Shown piece after piece: positions 53,330-61,737 of a stretch of DNA of 64,000 nt; the first letter of the stretch is position 1; every line of letters begins with the position of its first letter. Origin of the DNA: Cupriavidus sp. IDO (GTDB lineage: Bacteria; Pseudomonadota; Gammaproteobacteria; Burkholderiales; Burkholderiaceae); NCBI RefSeq assembly GCF_000812465.1, contig NZ_JWMA01000001.1, positions 1 to 64,000 of the forward strand. The letters run 5' to 3'. The notes under the pieces were generated by a model. The model did no database searches, was not told the DNA's origin, and saw only the letters and a program-made list of their open reading frames with translations. Made by a program: the position numbers and the translations under genes.

Positions 53330-54352
53330 TCAGTCGACGGTGAGATGCCGCTGGCGGATCACGCCAGCCCAGCGCGTGCTTTCCTTCTGGATGGTGGCGG
53401 CAAGCTGCTGCGGCGTGCCGCCCGCGGCTTCCATGCCCAGCGTGGCCAGCTTTTCCCTGAGCGTGGCATCGGCCAGCACCGCATCAAGATGCAGGCTGAG
53501 CTTGCGCACCACCTCCGGGGGCGTACCGGCCGGGGCCATCAGCGCATACCACGACACCGCCTCGAACTTCGGGAAGCCCTGCTCGGCGATGGTCGGCACA
53601 TCGGGCAGCACCGCCGAGCGCCTGGGGCTCGCCACGCCCAATGCGCGCAGCTTGCCGGCCTTGATATAGGGCAGCGCGGCCGATAGCTGGGCGAACATCA
53701 TCGTTACCTGGCCGCCGACCACATCGGTCATGGCCGGGCTGACGCCCTTGTATGGCACGTGATTCAGCTTGATATGGGCGTCGAGCTGCAGCAACTCGCC
53801 AGCCAGATGGGCCTGGCTGCCGGCGCCGGGCGAGGCGAAGCTCAGCTCGCCGGGCTTCTGCGCGGCCAGCCTCAGCAGGTCCGCCAGCGTTCTTGCCGGC
53901 GTAGCCGCGTTGACCACAAGCACGTTCTCGGCCGTAGCCAGCATCGCCACGGGGACCAGGTCTGCCGGCTTGTACGGCAGCTTCGGCATCAGCGTGGGGT
54001 TCACCGCGATATTGCCTACCGGCACGAGGGCCAGCGTATAGCCGTCGGGCGCGGCCTTGGCCACCATGTCAACGCCAATGGTGCCGGCAGCGCCGGCCTT
54101 GTTGTCGACCAGCACGCTCTGGGTGGTGGCCTTGGCCAGGCCTTCGCCGACCACACGGGCGAGCACGTCGGCCGGGCCGCCGGCGGCGAACGGCACCACG
54201 ATACGCACCGGCCTGGCGGGATAGGCGTGCGCTTCGGCAAGGGCGGGCGCGGCGCCAAGCCATGGCGAGCAGACCGCCACGCAGGCAATCAGGAAGCGCG
54301 CGGCAAGATGCCGGAAGACGGATTTCACAACAGCTTCTACAGCGGATTTCAT
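53330..54352 (-). CDS. Bug-family tripartite tricarboxylate transporter substrate-binding protein
   Basis: A 340-residue periplasmic receptor. The signal peptide is FLIACVAVCSPWLGAAPALA, and the mature start YPARPVRIVVPFAAGGPADV is the Bug hallmark. Bug proteins are very numerous in Cupriavidus and Bordetella and bind organic acids, amides or amino acids. No TctA/TctB membrane genes are adjacent, as is usual. ATG 54352 was chosen because the signal peptide begins there. It is 96 bp after a PhnD-like gene, probably in one operon. Confidence 0.9.
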   Translation of the reverse strand: MKSAVEAVVKSVFRHLAARFLIACVAVCSPWLGAAPALAEAHAYPARPVRIVVPFAAGGPADVLARVVGEGLAKATTQSVLVDNKAGAAGTIGVDMVAKAAPDGYTLALVPVGNIAVNPTLMPKLPYKPADLVPVAMLATAENVLVVNAATPARTLADLLRLAAQKPGELSFASPGAGSQAHLAGELLQLDAHIKLNHVPYKGVSPAMTDVVGGQVTMMFAQLSAALPYIKAGKLRALGVASPRRSAVLPDVPTIAEQGFPKFEAVSWYALMAPAGTPPEVVRKLSLHLDAVLADATLREKLATLGMEAAGGTPQQLAATIQKESTRWAGVIRQRHLTVD

Positions 54353-54448
54353 GACGGTTTCCCCAATTGGCATTGATCTGGCCTGGCTCCCCCACCGCGC
54401 CGGCACTCTTGTTTTCGTGCCTGGCCGTGCCCGGTCACACGTGCTGCG

Positions 54449-55282
54449 TCATTCCAGCCCCCGGTTGCGGACGCCGGCGTCAGTCAGGGCAAAGCCCGCC
54501 TGGTCCGCCTCGCGCGCCAGCGCGGGCAAGTCGGCATAGTCGGCGGGCTGCACCGCGGCAAAGCGTGCCAGCCCCAGCATGGCCAGCAGCGCAGTGCCCG
54601 TTGTGCCCTCGTGCAGCGTCAGCAGCGCCGCACGCACGCGCTCGCACTCGTGCGGGTCCGCTTGCGCGGAGGCGACCAGCGGCGGCGTCGGTGCAGCCGG
54701 GGTCACGTCCAGCGTCTTCAGTCGCGCCACAAGCGCGGGCTCAAAGCGCCGCAGCAGGTCCAGCACATAGCTGTCGACCACGCCCACCTCGGCATGCCCG
54801 CCGATGACCGCGTCGATCACCTCGCGCGGGGTCGGCGTGGGCCGGGCAGTGGGCCGGTACAGTGCGCGCGTGCCCGACGGTGCCTGCCGCATCAGGTGGT
54901 GGCGCGGTGCGTTGTAGCCTGAGTTGGACTCCGGCAGCATGCATGCGAGCCGCCTGCCGAAGGTCTGCGCCAGCGTCTGCACCGGAGCATCCGCGCGCAC
55001 GATGAACTCGCTGAAGTAGACCGGACGCCCTTCGTAGCGCGCCAGCGCCGGCACCGGAGCGGCCAGCAACTGCGGCGCCACCGCGGCGCGGGCATAGGGA
55101 TAGCCGCACATAAACACGCAGCCACAGTCCGGCCGCGCCCACAGCGCGCTGACCGGGGCCGGCGCGGCATGCTCGACATAGGGCAGTGCCACGCCGGCGC
55201 GCTCGGACACGTGCGCGAGCAGCGCGCGCCATGCCTGCTCCGCCAAGGCAGTGACCGAGTACATGCGAGCGTTGGCGATCAT
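54449..55282 (-). CDS. PhnD/phosphate-binding-like protein without signal peptide
   Basis: A 277-residue protein whose central part (CGCVFMCGYPYARA, YFSEFIVRADAPVQTLAQ, YNAPRHHLM and IGGHAEVGVVDSYVLDLL) matches the PhnD-like class of periplasmic binding domains. It has no signal peptide, which is odd for a solute receptor. Its ATG overlaps the stop of the ornithine-cyclodeaminase-family gene as ATGA. It might sense or bind the substrate or product of that enzyme in the cytoplasm; the function is unknown. Confidence 0.7.
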   Translation of the reverse strand: MIANARMYSVTALAEQAWRALLAHVSERAGVALPYVEHAAPAPVSALWARPDCGCVFMCGYPYARAAVAPQLLAAPVPALARYEGRPVYFSEFIVRADAPVQTLAQTFGRRLACMLPESNSGYNAPRHHLMRQAPSGTRALYRPTARPTPTPREVIDAVIGGHAEVGVVDSYVLDLLRRFEPALVARLKTLDVTPAAPTPPLVASAQADPHECERVRAALLTLHEGTTGTALLAMLGLARFAAVQPADYADLPALAREADQAGFALTDAGVRNRGLE

Positions 55283-56280
55283 GCGTAGAGCAGCTTTTGG
55301 CCCAGGCCGCGCTGCTCGGCCTTCTTCAGGATCGCGTGGCCGAGCGCGATATCGCTCAGCGACAGCCCGCGGTGCCAGAACAGGTTGGTCTCGTCGTCGC
55401 TCTGGCGGCCCGGCTTGCGTCCGGCCACGATCTCGCCCAGCTCGGCATGGAGCGTCTGCTCCGACAGCTTGCCAGCTTCCACATGCGCGCGCAGCGAGCC
55501 GAACATCCCGCCCTTGCACTGGCCCCAGTCATCCACCACCATCTTCGTCATGATGTCGGTCAGCGAAAGCTCGACCGCGCTCATGGTGCCGTAAGGCACG
55601 ACGAAGGCACCCGGCTTGATCCACTCCGTCTTCAGCATCGGCGTCGGGCGCTCCAGGCGCGAGGCCTCGACCACGATGTCGGCGCCGCGCACGCACGATT
55701 CCCAGTCTTCGGTAACCACGATCTTCTTGCCAAGATCGCGCTCCAGACGCGCGGCGAAGGCATTGCGGCTTTCCGGGCGGCGCGAGTGCACGCGAATCTC
55801 GTCGAAGTCGAACAGGCTGTCCAGCAGGCGCACATTCCAGTAGGAGGTGCCGCGCGCGCCGATATGGGCCAGCACCTTGCTGTTCCGGCGTGCCAGGTGC
55901 TTGGCGCCGAGCGCGGTAAGCGCGCCCGTGCGTGCATCAGTGATGAAGGTCGCGTCGACCATCGCCACCGGCATGCCGGTGCGCGGATCGAACAGGTTGA
56001 GCATTGCCATCTCCGACGGCAGGCCGAGCTTGTAGTTGTCGACGAAGTCGCCGACGATCTTGACGCCGGCCAGCCCCAGCGGCGCAACGTAGCCGCGCAG
56101 CACATTGAAATGGCCGTTGAAGGCGGGATCCGGAATCAGGTGCACGCGCGGCTCGATCACGGTCTGGCCGTTGCCCTGCGCTACCAGCGCCTGCTCGACC
56201 GCGTCGAGGATTTCGGCGTCGGTCATTTCCAGCCGCGCGATGTCGTTGCCGTTGATATAGGTGAGATGGATGTCGCTCAT
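55279..56280 (-). CDS. Ornithine cyclodeaminase/mu-crystallin family protein
   Basis: A 333-residue NAD-dependent enzyme of the OCD family. NAD-binding residues fall in AHIGARGTSYWNVRLLDSL, substrate residues in VDATFITDARTGALTALGA. Reactions in the family include ornithine to proline, lysine or alanine dehydrogenation and imine reduction; several nearby residues differ from true OCD so the substrate is open. ATG 56280 follows AGGGGA. It is divergent from a LysR gene, the likely regulator, and leads an operon with the PhnD-like and Bug genes. Confidence 0.85.
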   Translation of the reverse strand: MSDIHLTYINGNDIARLEMTDAEILDAVEQALVAQGNGQTVIEPRVHLIPDPAFNGHFNVLRGYVAPLGLAGVKIVGDFVDNYKLGLPSEMAMLNLFDPRTGMPVAMVDATFITDARTGALTALGAKHLARRNSKVLAHIGARGTSYWNVRLLDSLFDFDEIRVHSRRPESRNAFAARLERDLGKKIVVTEDWESCVRGADIVVEASRLERPTPMLKTEWIKPGAFVVPYGTMSAVELSLTDIMTKMVVDDWGQCKGGMFGSLRAHVEAGKLSEQTLHAELGEIVAGRKPGRQSDDETNLFWHRGLSLSDIALGHAILKKAEQRGLGQKLLYA

Positions 56281-56476
56281 ACAGTCCCCTGCCTCCAAGA
56301 TAAAAATGCCTGCACGCCGCAGGTGCGTCGTGCACCGGACTGCAGCCCGGCACTCACACTTCAGGTGCCTCGCGCCGCCGGTGCGCTCCGCCTCGGTGCA
56401 GCAGTTACCGGGTCGCTGCCCTGCGAGCAAAGCGTGTATCGATGGAATCCAGTGTAGGTATGGCGCCATTGACTGT

Positions 56477-56490
56477 CATATGCTTATATG
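56477..56490. promoter_or_regulatory. Putative LysR operator
   Basis: CATAT-GCTT-ATATG, a perfect dyad in the divergent gap, 30 bp before the LysR gene and about 200 bp from the OCD-family start. Dyads of this kind are typical LysR sites. Confidence 0.45.
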
Positions 56491-56519
56491 TCCGCCAGCC
56501 TTAACATCAAGTTAATCCC

Positions 56520-57407
56520 ATGAAAATGAACCTGCGCCAGATCGAGGTGTTCCGCGCAGTGATGCTGACCGGCTCGATCAGCGGCGCGTCCAAGTTGCTG
56601 TATGTGTCACAGCCCGCCATCAGCCGGCTGATGTCGCACACCGAGCAGCGGCTCGGACTGGAACTGTTCCGGCGCACCAAGGGCCGGCTCTACCCCACGC
56701 CGGAAGCGCGGCGCTTGCTGGGTGAAGTGAATGTGGTTTATGAAGGCATCGAGCGCGTCAACGAGATCGCCGAGGACCTCGCGGCCAATCGCACCGGCAG
56801 CCTGCGCATCACGTGCAGCCCTAACCTGGGCCAGACCGTGCTGCCGCGCGCCATTGCCAGCTTCCGCGCCGCGCACCCGGCGGTGCGCGTGGTGGTCCGT
56901 ACGCAGATTCCGGGAAATATGCTGCGCGCACTGCTATCGGGGCAGGTGGACCTGGCGGTGTCGAACATGCCGCTTGCGCACCCCAACCTGGAGGCACGCC
57001 TGCTGGTGAAGAACGCGATCGTCGCACTGGTCCCGGTGGGGCACCGCCTGGCCACGCGCAGCTGGGTACGCCCGGCCGAGCTGATCGGCGAAGACCTGAT
57101 CGGCTACGGACCGGATGTGCCGTTCGGGTTACTAGTGCATGAGATGTTCGGCAACGAGGGCAATCAGCCCGATATGCGGGTGCAGGTGGAGCAGGCGCAT
57201 GTGGCGCGTGCGCTGGCGCAGGCCGGCGCCGGCATCGCGCTGGTTGATGCCATGACCGTCTTCGGCCAGAGCTGGCCCAATATCGTCGCGGTGCCGGTGC
57301 GCACCAAGGTCAATGCCTCGGTGCAGATTTTCCATGTGCAGACCGAACCGCTGTCGCGGCTGTCGCTGGAATTCGTCGATACGCTGACGGCGATGATGAA
57401 GTGCTAG
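56520..57407 (+). CDS. LysR-family transcriptional regulator
   Basis: A 295-residue regulator with an N-terminal HTH (MNLRQIEVFRAVMLTGSISGASKLL, YVSQPAISRLM) and a periplasmic-binding-like effector domain. MKMN gives two possible starts two codons apart. Divergent from the ornithine-cyclodeaminase operon, which it probably activates in response to an amino acid or similar compound. Confidence 0.9.
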   Translation: MKMNLRQIEVFRAVMLTGSISGASKLLYVSQPAISRLMSHTEQRLGLELFRRTKGRLYPTPEARRLLGEVNVVYEGIERVNEIAEDLAANRTGSLRITCSPNLGQTVLPRAIASFRAAHPAVRVVVRTQIPGNMLRALLSGQVDLAVSNMPLAHPNLEARLLVKNAIVALVPVGHRLATRSWVRPAELIGEDLIGYGPDVPFGLLVHEMFGNEGNQPDMRVQVEQAHVARALAQAGAGIALVDAMTVFGQSWPNIVAVPVRTKVNASVQIFHVQTEPLSRLSLEFVDTLTAMMKC

Positions 57408-57425
57408 CGGCGATGCCCTGAAGCC

Positions 57426-57695
57426 TCAGACCGTTGCCGCCTTGTCCAGCCAACGCGTCAGTTGATCGGTCACCGCCGTGCTCGAAAACGAGCAGCTGTC
57501 CTGCGCGAAGACCGCCGACATCTCCATCCGACGCAGCAGTTCCTCCATCGCCTGGCCGAACACCGGCGGCAGCGTCAGCCCCGGGGCGGCCTCGCGCCAC
57601 GCACGCACGAGGCCGTCGGCCGGCTGCGAACCGGCCACATGCTGATCCAGGGCCGTGCGCATACGCGCCAGTGCTTCCTGATTGGCTGCGCTCAT
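57426..57695 (-). CDS. Small protein (89 aa) at the LutC position of the lut operon
   Basis: ATG 57695 overlaps the lutB stop as ATGA and has AAGGAGG upstream, so it is well translated. The protein is acidic-basic mixed, largely helical, with one SCSFSS segment; I see no LUD domain, so it is not LutC (about 220-240 residues). It may be a short accessory subunit or a remnant of lutC. Function unknown. Confidence 0.65.
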   Translation of the reverse strand: MSAANQEALARMRTALDQHVAGSQPADGLVRAWREAAPGLTLPPVFGQAMEELLRRMEMSAVFAQDSCSFSSTAVTDQLTRWLDKAATV

Positions 57696-59104
57696 GAACG
57701 CGCCCTCCTTTCCTTGTACAGTTCGCGGAACGTGCGGCCCGACGGCGCCGGCATGTCGCGGGTTTCGGTCCAGCCCTTGCCGGCCATCGGCAGGCTGGCA
57801 ATCAGCTTGCTGGTGCCGCCCATGCGCGTCAGCAGGCGCGCGCCGATGCGGCTGGCGAAGGCATACAGCGCCGGGCGCTTTGCCACGTAGCCCCAAACCT
57901 GCAGCGCCAGTTTTTCCTGCCACGGCCGCAGTCCGCGCTCCAGCTGCTTTTCGCGCAGCTTGCGCAGCAGGTCCGAGAGGGGGATCGATGCCGGGCAGAC
58001 GCGATTGCATTCGCCGCACAACGTCGCCGCCTGCGGCAGGTCCACCGCGTTGGCCAGGCCGACATAGCTGGGCGTCAGCACACTCCCCATCGGCCCCGGA
58101 TAGACCCAGCCATAAGCATGGCCGCCGATCTTCTGGTAGACCGGGCAATGGTTCATGCAGGCGCCGCAGCGGATGCAGCGCAGCATCTCCTGGAACTCGC
58201 CGCCGATCAGGCCGCTGCGGCCGCCGTCGACGAGCACGAAGTACATATGCCCGGGGCCGTCGCGCTCGCCCTCCGCACGCGGGCCGGTGAGCAGCGAGAA
58301 ATAGTTCGAGATAGCCTGCCCGGTTGCCGAGCGCGGCAGCAGGCGCATCACCGTGGCCAGGTCTTCCAGCGTCGGCAGCACCTTCTCGATGCCGGTCACG
58401 GCCACATGCACGCGCGGCATCACGGTGCACATGCCCTCGTTGCCTTCGTTGGTGACGACCGCCACCGAGCCGGTCTCGGCAATGATGAAGTTGCCGCCGG
58501 TCACGCCCATATCGGCCGACAGGAATTCCGGGCGCAGCACTTCGCGCGCCTCGCGGGTCATCTCGGGGATGTCGGTCAGCCTGGGCTTGTGGTGCACCCT
58601 GGCAAAGAGGTCGGCAATCTCGTCCTTGTCCTTGTGCACCACCGGCGCAATGATGTGCGACGGCGGCTCCGAGTCGTTGATCTGCAGGATGTACTCACCC
58701 AGATCGGTCTCGATGCTCTGCACGCCCATCTCGCCCAGCACCTGGTTCAGGCGCATTTCCTCGGTCACCATCGACTTGCTCTTGATGACCTTCTTCACGC
58801 CATGCTTCTGCGCGATCTCGGCCACCAGCCGCGCGGCATCGGCAGTGGTCTCGGCAAACAGCACGGTCGCGCCGCGCTTTGTCGCGTTTTCTTCGAAGGT
58901 GGCCAGCCAGACGTCGAGGTTCTCCAGCGCGCGATTGCGCCGCTCCTTCAGCGCTTCGCGCGTGGCGTCGAAATCGATGTCGCGCACGGCATCGGCACGC
59001 GCGGTGACGAACTTGGTCGAGAGCTTCTTGAGGTTCTGCTGCAGGCGCTGGTCGGCCAGCTTCTGGCCGGCGCGCGCCTTGAATTCCATGCTTTGGACTT
59101 GCAT
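57692..59104 (-). CDS. lutB: Lactate utilization iron-sulfur protein LutB
   Basis: A 470-residue protein with an N-terminal LUD domain (VIKSKSMVTEEMRLNQ, TGGNFIIAETGSVAVVTNEGN) and two C-terminal [4Fe-4S] motifs, CIRCGACMNHCP and CGECNRVCP. LutABC oxidises L-lactate to pyruvate. It lies 17 bp after lutA. Length agrees with LutB/LldF (about 470-480). Confidence 0.93.
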   Translation of the reverse strand: MQVQSMEFKARAGQKLADQRLQQNLKKLSTKFVTARADAVRDIDFDATREALKERRNRALENLDVWLATFEENATKRGATVLFAETTADAARLVAEIAQKHGVKKVIKSKSMVTEEMRLNQVLGEMGVQSIETDLGEYILQINDSEPPSHIIAPVVHKDKDEIADLFARVHHKPRLTDIPEMTREAREVLRPEFLSADMGVTGGNFIIAETGSVAVVTNEGNEGMCTVMPRVHVAVTGIEKVLPTLEDLATVMRLLPRSATGQAISNYFSLLTGPRAEGERDGPGHMYFVLVDGGRSGLIGGEFQEMLRCIRCGACMNHCPVYQKIGGHAYGWVYPGPMGSVLTPSYVGLANAVDLPQAATLCGECNRVCPASIPLSDLLRKLREKQLERGLRPWQEKLALQVWGYVAKRPALYAFASRIGARLLTRMGGTSKLIASLPMAGKGWTETRDMPAPSGRTFRELYKERRARS

Positions 59105-59121
59105 CGGGGCGTCTCTCGTTG

Positions 59122-59847
59122 TCAGGCGTCGCCAGCCAGGACCTGCGCAATATGAAGCACGCGGGTCTGCGTGTCACCGGTGCGGCGCAGGCGGCCTTCG
59201 ATATTGAGCATGCAGCCCAGGTCGCCGAGCACTACGGCATCGGCCCCGCTGGCCTTGATGTTGGCGCACTTCTCGTCGACGATGGCCGTCGAGATATTGC
59301 CGTACTTGACCGAGAAGGTGCCGCCAAAGCCACAGCATGCCTCGCAGTCCTTCATCTCGGTCAGCTGCACGCCGGGCAGCTTGCCCAGCAGCGCGCGCGG
59401 CTGGCTCTTGACGCCCAGCTCGCGCAGCCCCGAGCACGAGTCGTGATAGGTGATGTGGCCGGAGAAGTTCGAGTCGAGCGTGTCGATCTTCGCCACATTG
59501 ACCAGGAAATCGGTCAGCTCGAATACCCGCTCGCGCAGCTTCTCGTAGCGGCCATTGAGCTCGGGATCGTCCCGCAGCAGGTCCGCATAGTGGTGGCTGA
59601 TCATGCCGCCGCAGCTGCCGGATGGCACCACCACGTAGTCGAACATCTCGAATTCGCGCAGGAATTTCTCGGCCAGGTCGCGTGACACCGCACGCTCGCC
59701 CGAGTTGTAGGCCGGCTGGCCGCAGCACGTCTGCGCCTCCGGCACCATGACTTCGTAGCCGGCACCCTCCAGCAGCTTGAGCACGGAGAAACCGATCTCC
59801 GGACGCATGAGGTCCACCAGGCAGGTGGCGAACAGACCAACGCGCAT
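59122..59847 (-). CDS. lutA: Lactate utilization protein LutA (CCG domain)
   Basis: A 241-residue protein with two CCG motifs, TCCGQPAYNSG and ACCGFGGTFSV, which bind iron-sulfur or haem-type cofactors in LutA/LldE and heterodisulfide reductase-like subunits. It is first in the lut operon; ATG 59847 follows AGAAGGGA. Divergent from an IclR gene, likely its regulator. Confidence 0.93.
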   Translation of the reverse strand: MRVGLFATCLVDLMRPEIGFSVLKLLEGAGYEVMVPEAQTCCGQPAYNSGERAVSRDLAEKFLREFEMFDYVVVPSGSCGGMISHHYADLLRDDPELNGRYEKLRERVFELTDFLVNVAKIDTLDSNFSGHITYHDSCSGLRELGVKSQPRALLGKLPGVQLTEMKDCEACCGFGGTFSVKYGNISTAIVDEKCANIKASGADAVVLGDLGCMLNIEGRLRRTGDTQTRVLHIAQVLAGDA

Positions 59848-59995
59848 TGTTTCCCTTCTCCAGGCCCCGAAACCCCGCAATTATGCGCGTTTGCGACGCA
59901 GGGTGGCGCACAAACCATTCAGGGGCGCTGTGAAAGCGGCTCATCCGGTATCCCGCTCCAGCCCATTCGGGTTAGAGGTTTCTTACGGTAATGTC

Positions 59996-60033
59996 ATTTC
60001 ACCTATTGAAATTTTCACGATGTGAGATAGAAT
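59996..60033 (+). promoter_or_regulatory. iclR promoter with overlapping palindromic operator
   Basis: The perfect dyad ATTTCA-CCTAT-TGAAAT (59996-60012) covers the -35 TTGAAA (60006-60011); 16 bp later is TAGAAT (60028-60033). This suits autorepression by IclR and control of the divergent lut operon. Confidence 0.5.
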
Positions 60034-60072
60034 CAGGCAAACGCTTAAAATGCCGCAGGGCAACAATTTCCT

Positions 60073-60858
60073 ATGTCAGAAGCAGACAAATCACCCGGCA
60101 AGACGTCCATCCAGGTCATCGAGCGCATGATGACGCTGCTGGACGCGCTGGCCCAGCACGCCGACCCGGTCAGCCTGAAAGAGCTGTCGCTGACCACGGG
60201 CCTGCATCCTTCCACCGCCCACCGCATCCTGAACGACATGGTGGCCTGCCGGTTCGTCGATCGCTCGGACCCGGGCAGCTACCGCCTCGGCATGCGCCTG
60301 CTTGAGCTCGGCAACCTGGTCAAGGCGCGCCTGTCGGTGCGAGATGCCGCGCTGGCGCCGATGCGCGCCCTCCACCGCGTGACGGGGCAGACCGTCAACC
60401 TGTCGGTACGCCAGGGCGACGAGATCGTCTACATCGAACGCGCCTACAGCGAGCGCTCCGGCATGCAGGTGGTGCGCGCCATCGGCGGCCGCGCGCCGCT
60501 GCACCTGACTTCGGTCGGCAAGCTGTTCCTGGCGGCGGACGAGGCCACGCGCGTGCGCAACTACGCCACCCGCACCGGGCTGGCCGGACACACGCGCACC
60601 TCGATCACGGACCTGGCCAAGCTGGAGCGCGAACTGAACTGGGTGCGCACCAACGGCTATGCGCGCGACAACGAAGAACTGGAACTGGGCGTGCGCTGCA
60701 TCGCGGCCGGCATCTACGACGACTCGCGCCGGCTGGTGGCAGGCCTGTCGCTGTCGGCGCCGGCCGACCGCCTGCAGGACAGCTGGCTGCAGAACCTGAA
60801 GGACACCGCGCTGCAGATCTCGCGCGGCATGGGCTACGCAACCGAAGCCGCGGCCTGA
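60073..60858 (+). CDS. IclR-family transcriptional regulator
   Basis: A 261-residue regulator with an N-terminal winged HTH (SLKELSLTTGLHPSTAHRIL) and a C-terminal IclR ligand domain (VRAIGGRAPLHLTSVGKLFLA, GVRCIAAGIYD). Start ATG 60073. Divergent from lutAB, so it probably controls lactate or a related organic acid use. The palindrome at 59996 is a candidate site. Confidence 0.9.
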   Translation: MSEADKSPGKTSIQVIERMMTLLDALAQHADPVSLKELSLTTGLHPSTAHRILNDMVACRFVDRSDPGSYRLGMRLLELGNLVKARLSVRDAALAPMRALHRVTGQTVNLSVRQGDEIVYIERAYSERSGMQVVRAIGGRAPLHLTSVGKLFLAADEATRVRNYATRTGLAGHTRTSITDLAKLERELNWVRTNGYARDNEELELGVRCIAAGIYDDSRRLVAGLSLSAPADRLQDSWLQNLKDTALQISRGMGYATEAAA

Positions 60859-60990
60859 CCCTCGGCTGACCGAAGCGCGACGACGCGCGGTGCGCTGCAA
60901 CAGGCGCCCCGCGCGTTTTGCTTTCTGCGCGAGTCAAATACATCGGACAATCAAGGGTTTACTCGTAGTTTTCAGATAACCAGCAAACCC

Positions 60991-61004
60991 TATAATCGAC
61001 GGCC
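60991..61004 (+). promoter_or_regulatory. -10 element of the GntR gene, giving a near-leaderless transcript
   Basis: TATAAT at 60991-60996 lies only 8 bp before the ATG at 61005, so transcription would begin at or next to the start codon. No ribosome site precedes the ATG. Confidence 0.5.
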
Positions 61005-61724
61005 ATGCGAACCCGAGCCGTCACACTCACCGAGCAGGTCACCCGCCAGCTTCGCGCCGACATCGAAAGCGGCGCCTACCCGGTCGGCAGCCGCCTGCCG
61101 ACCGGCAAGCAGCTGGCGCAGCAGTACGGTGTCAGTGCGGCGGTCATCCGCGAGGTCACCGAGCACCTGCGCTCGCAGGGCTTTGTCGAGACGCGCCAGG
61201 GCGTGGGCTGCACGGTGCGCTCGCGCATCGGCGCAGCCGGGTTCCAGTTGCCGCGCGAGCCGGACATCGATCGTGCCGCGCTAGCGGACCTGTATGACCT
61301 TCGGCTGGACCTGGAAGGCTCCGCGGCTGCATTGGCGGCCGTGCGGCGTACGGAAGCCGATTTGCAGGACCTGTCCACCCTGCTGGAGCGGTTGCGTGAA
61401 CATCTCTACGATCCGCAGCCTGCCGCGGATATCGACGCGGCCTTCCATATCGGCATTGCCGCCGCTACGCATAACCCCTATTTCCGCCAGCTGCTGCAAT
61501 ACCTGAACCTGCAGCTGCACCAGGCCGTGGCCACGGCGCGTGCCAATACGCTGCGGCAGGAGCGGCTGCCCGAGACCGTTCATCGCGAACACGAAACCAT
61601 CTTCGAGGCCATCCGCGCCGGCGATGCCGCAGCGGCGCGCGCGGCTGCCGTGACGCACCTGCAATGCGCCGCCGCGCGGCTCGGCCTGACCCTGCGCGCA
61701 CGCGCCTCCGACGCCCAACCCTGA
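61005..61724 (+). CDS. GntR-family (FadR/FCD) transcriptional regulator
   Basis: A 239-residue regulator. Residues about 8-75 are a winged HTH (LPTGKQLAQQYGVSAAVIREV), followed by an FCD ligand domain with the metal-binding pattern of D..H and H..H (AFHIGIAAATHNP, VHREHETIFEAI). It lies 13 bp before the D-2-hydroxyacid dehydrogenase gene, as LldR does for lactate genes, and probably regulates it. Its transcript seems leaderless. Confidence 0.88.
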   Translation: MRTRAVTLTEQVTRQLRADIESGAYPVGSRLPTGKQLAQQYGVSAAVIREVTEHLRSQGFVETRQGVGCTVRSRIGAAGFQLPREPDIDRAALADLYDLRLDLEGSAAALAAVRRTEADLQDLSTLLERLREHLYDPQPAADIDAAFHIGIAAATHNPYFRQLLQYLNLQLHQAVATARANTLRQERLPETVHREHETIFEAIRAGDAAAARAAAVTHLQCAAARLGLTLRARASDAQP

Positions 61725-61737
61725 TCCGAGCCTTCCC

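Noticed and set aside
53101..53330. Small minus-strand frame (53088-53288) as a gene
   Set aside because: It crosses palindromes in an intergenic repeat-like stretch, has no ribosome site and an unlikely composition.
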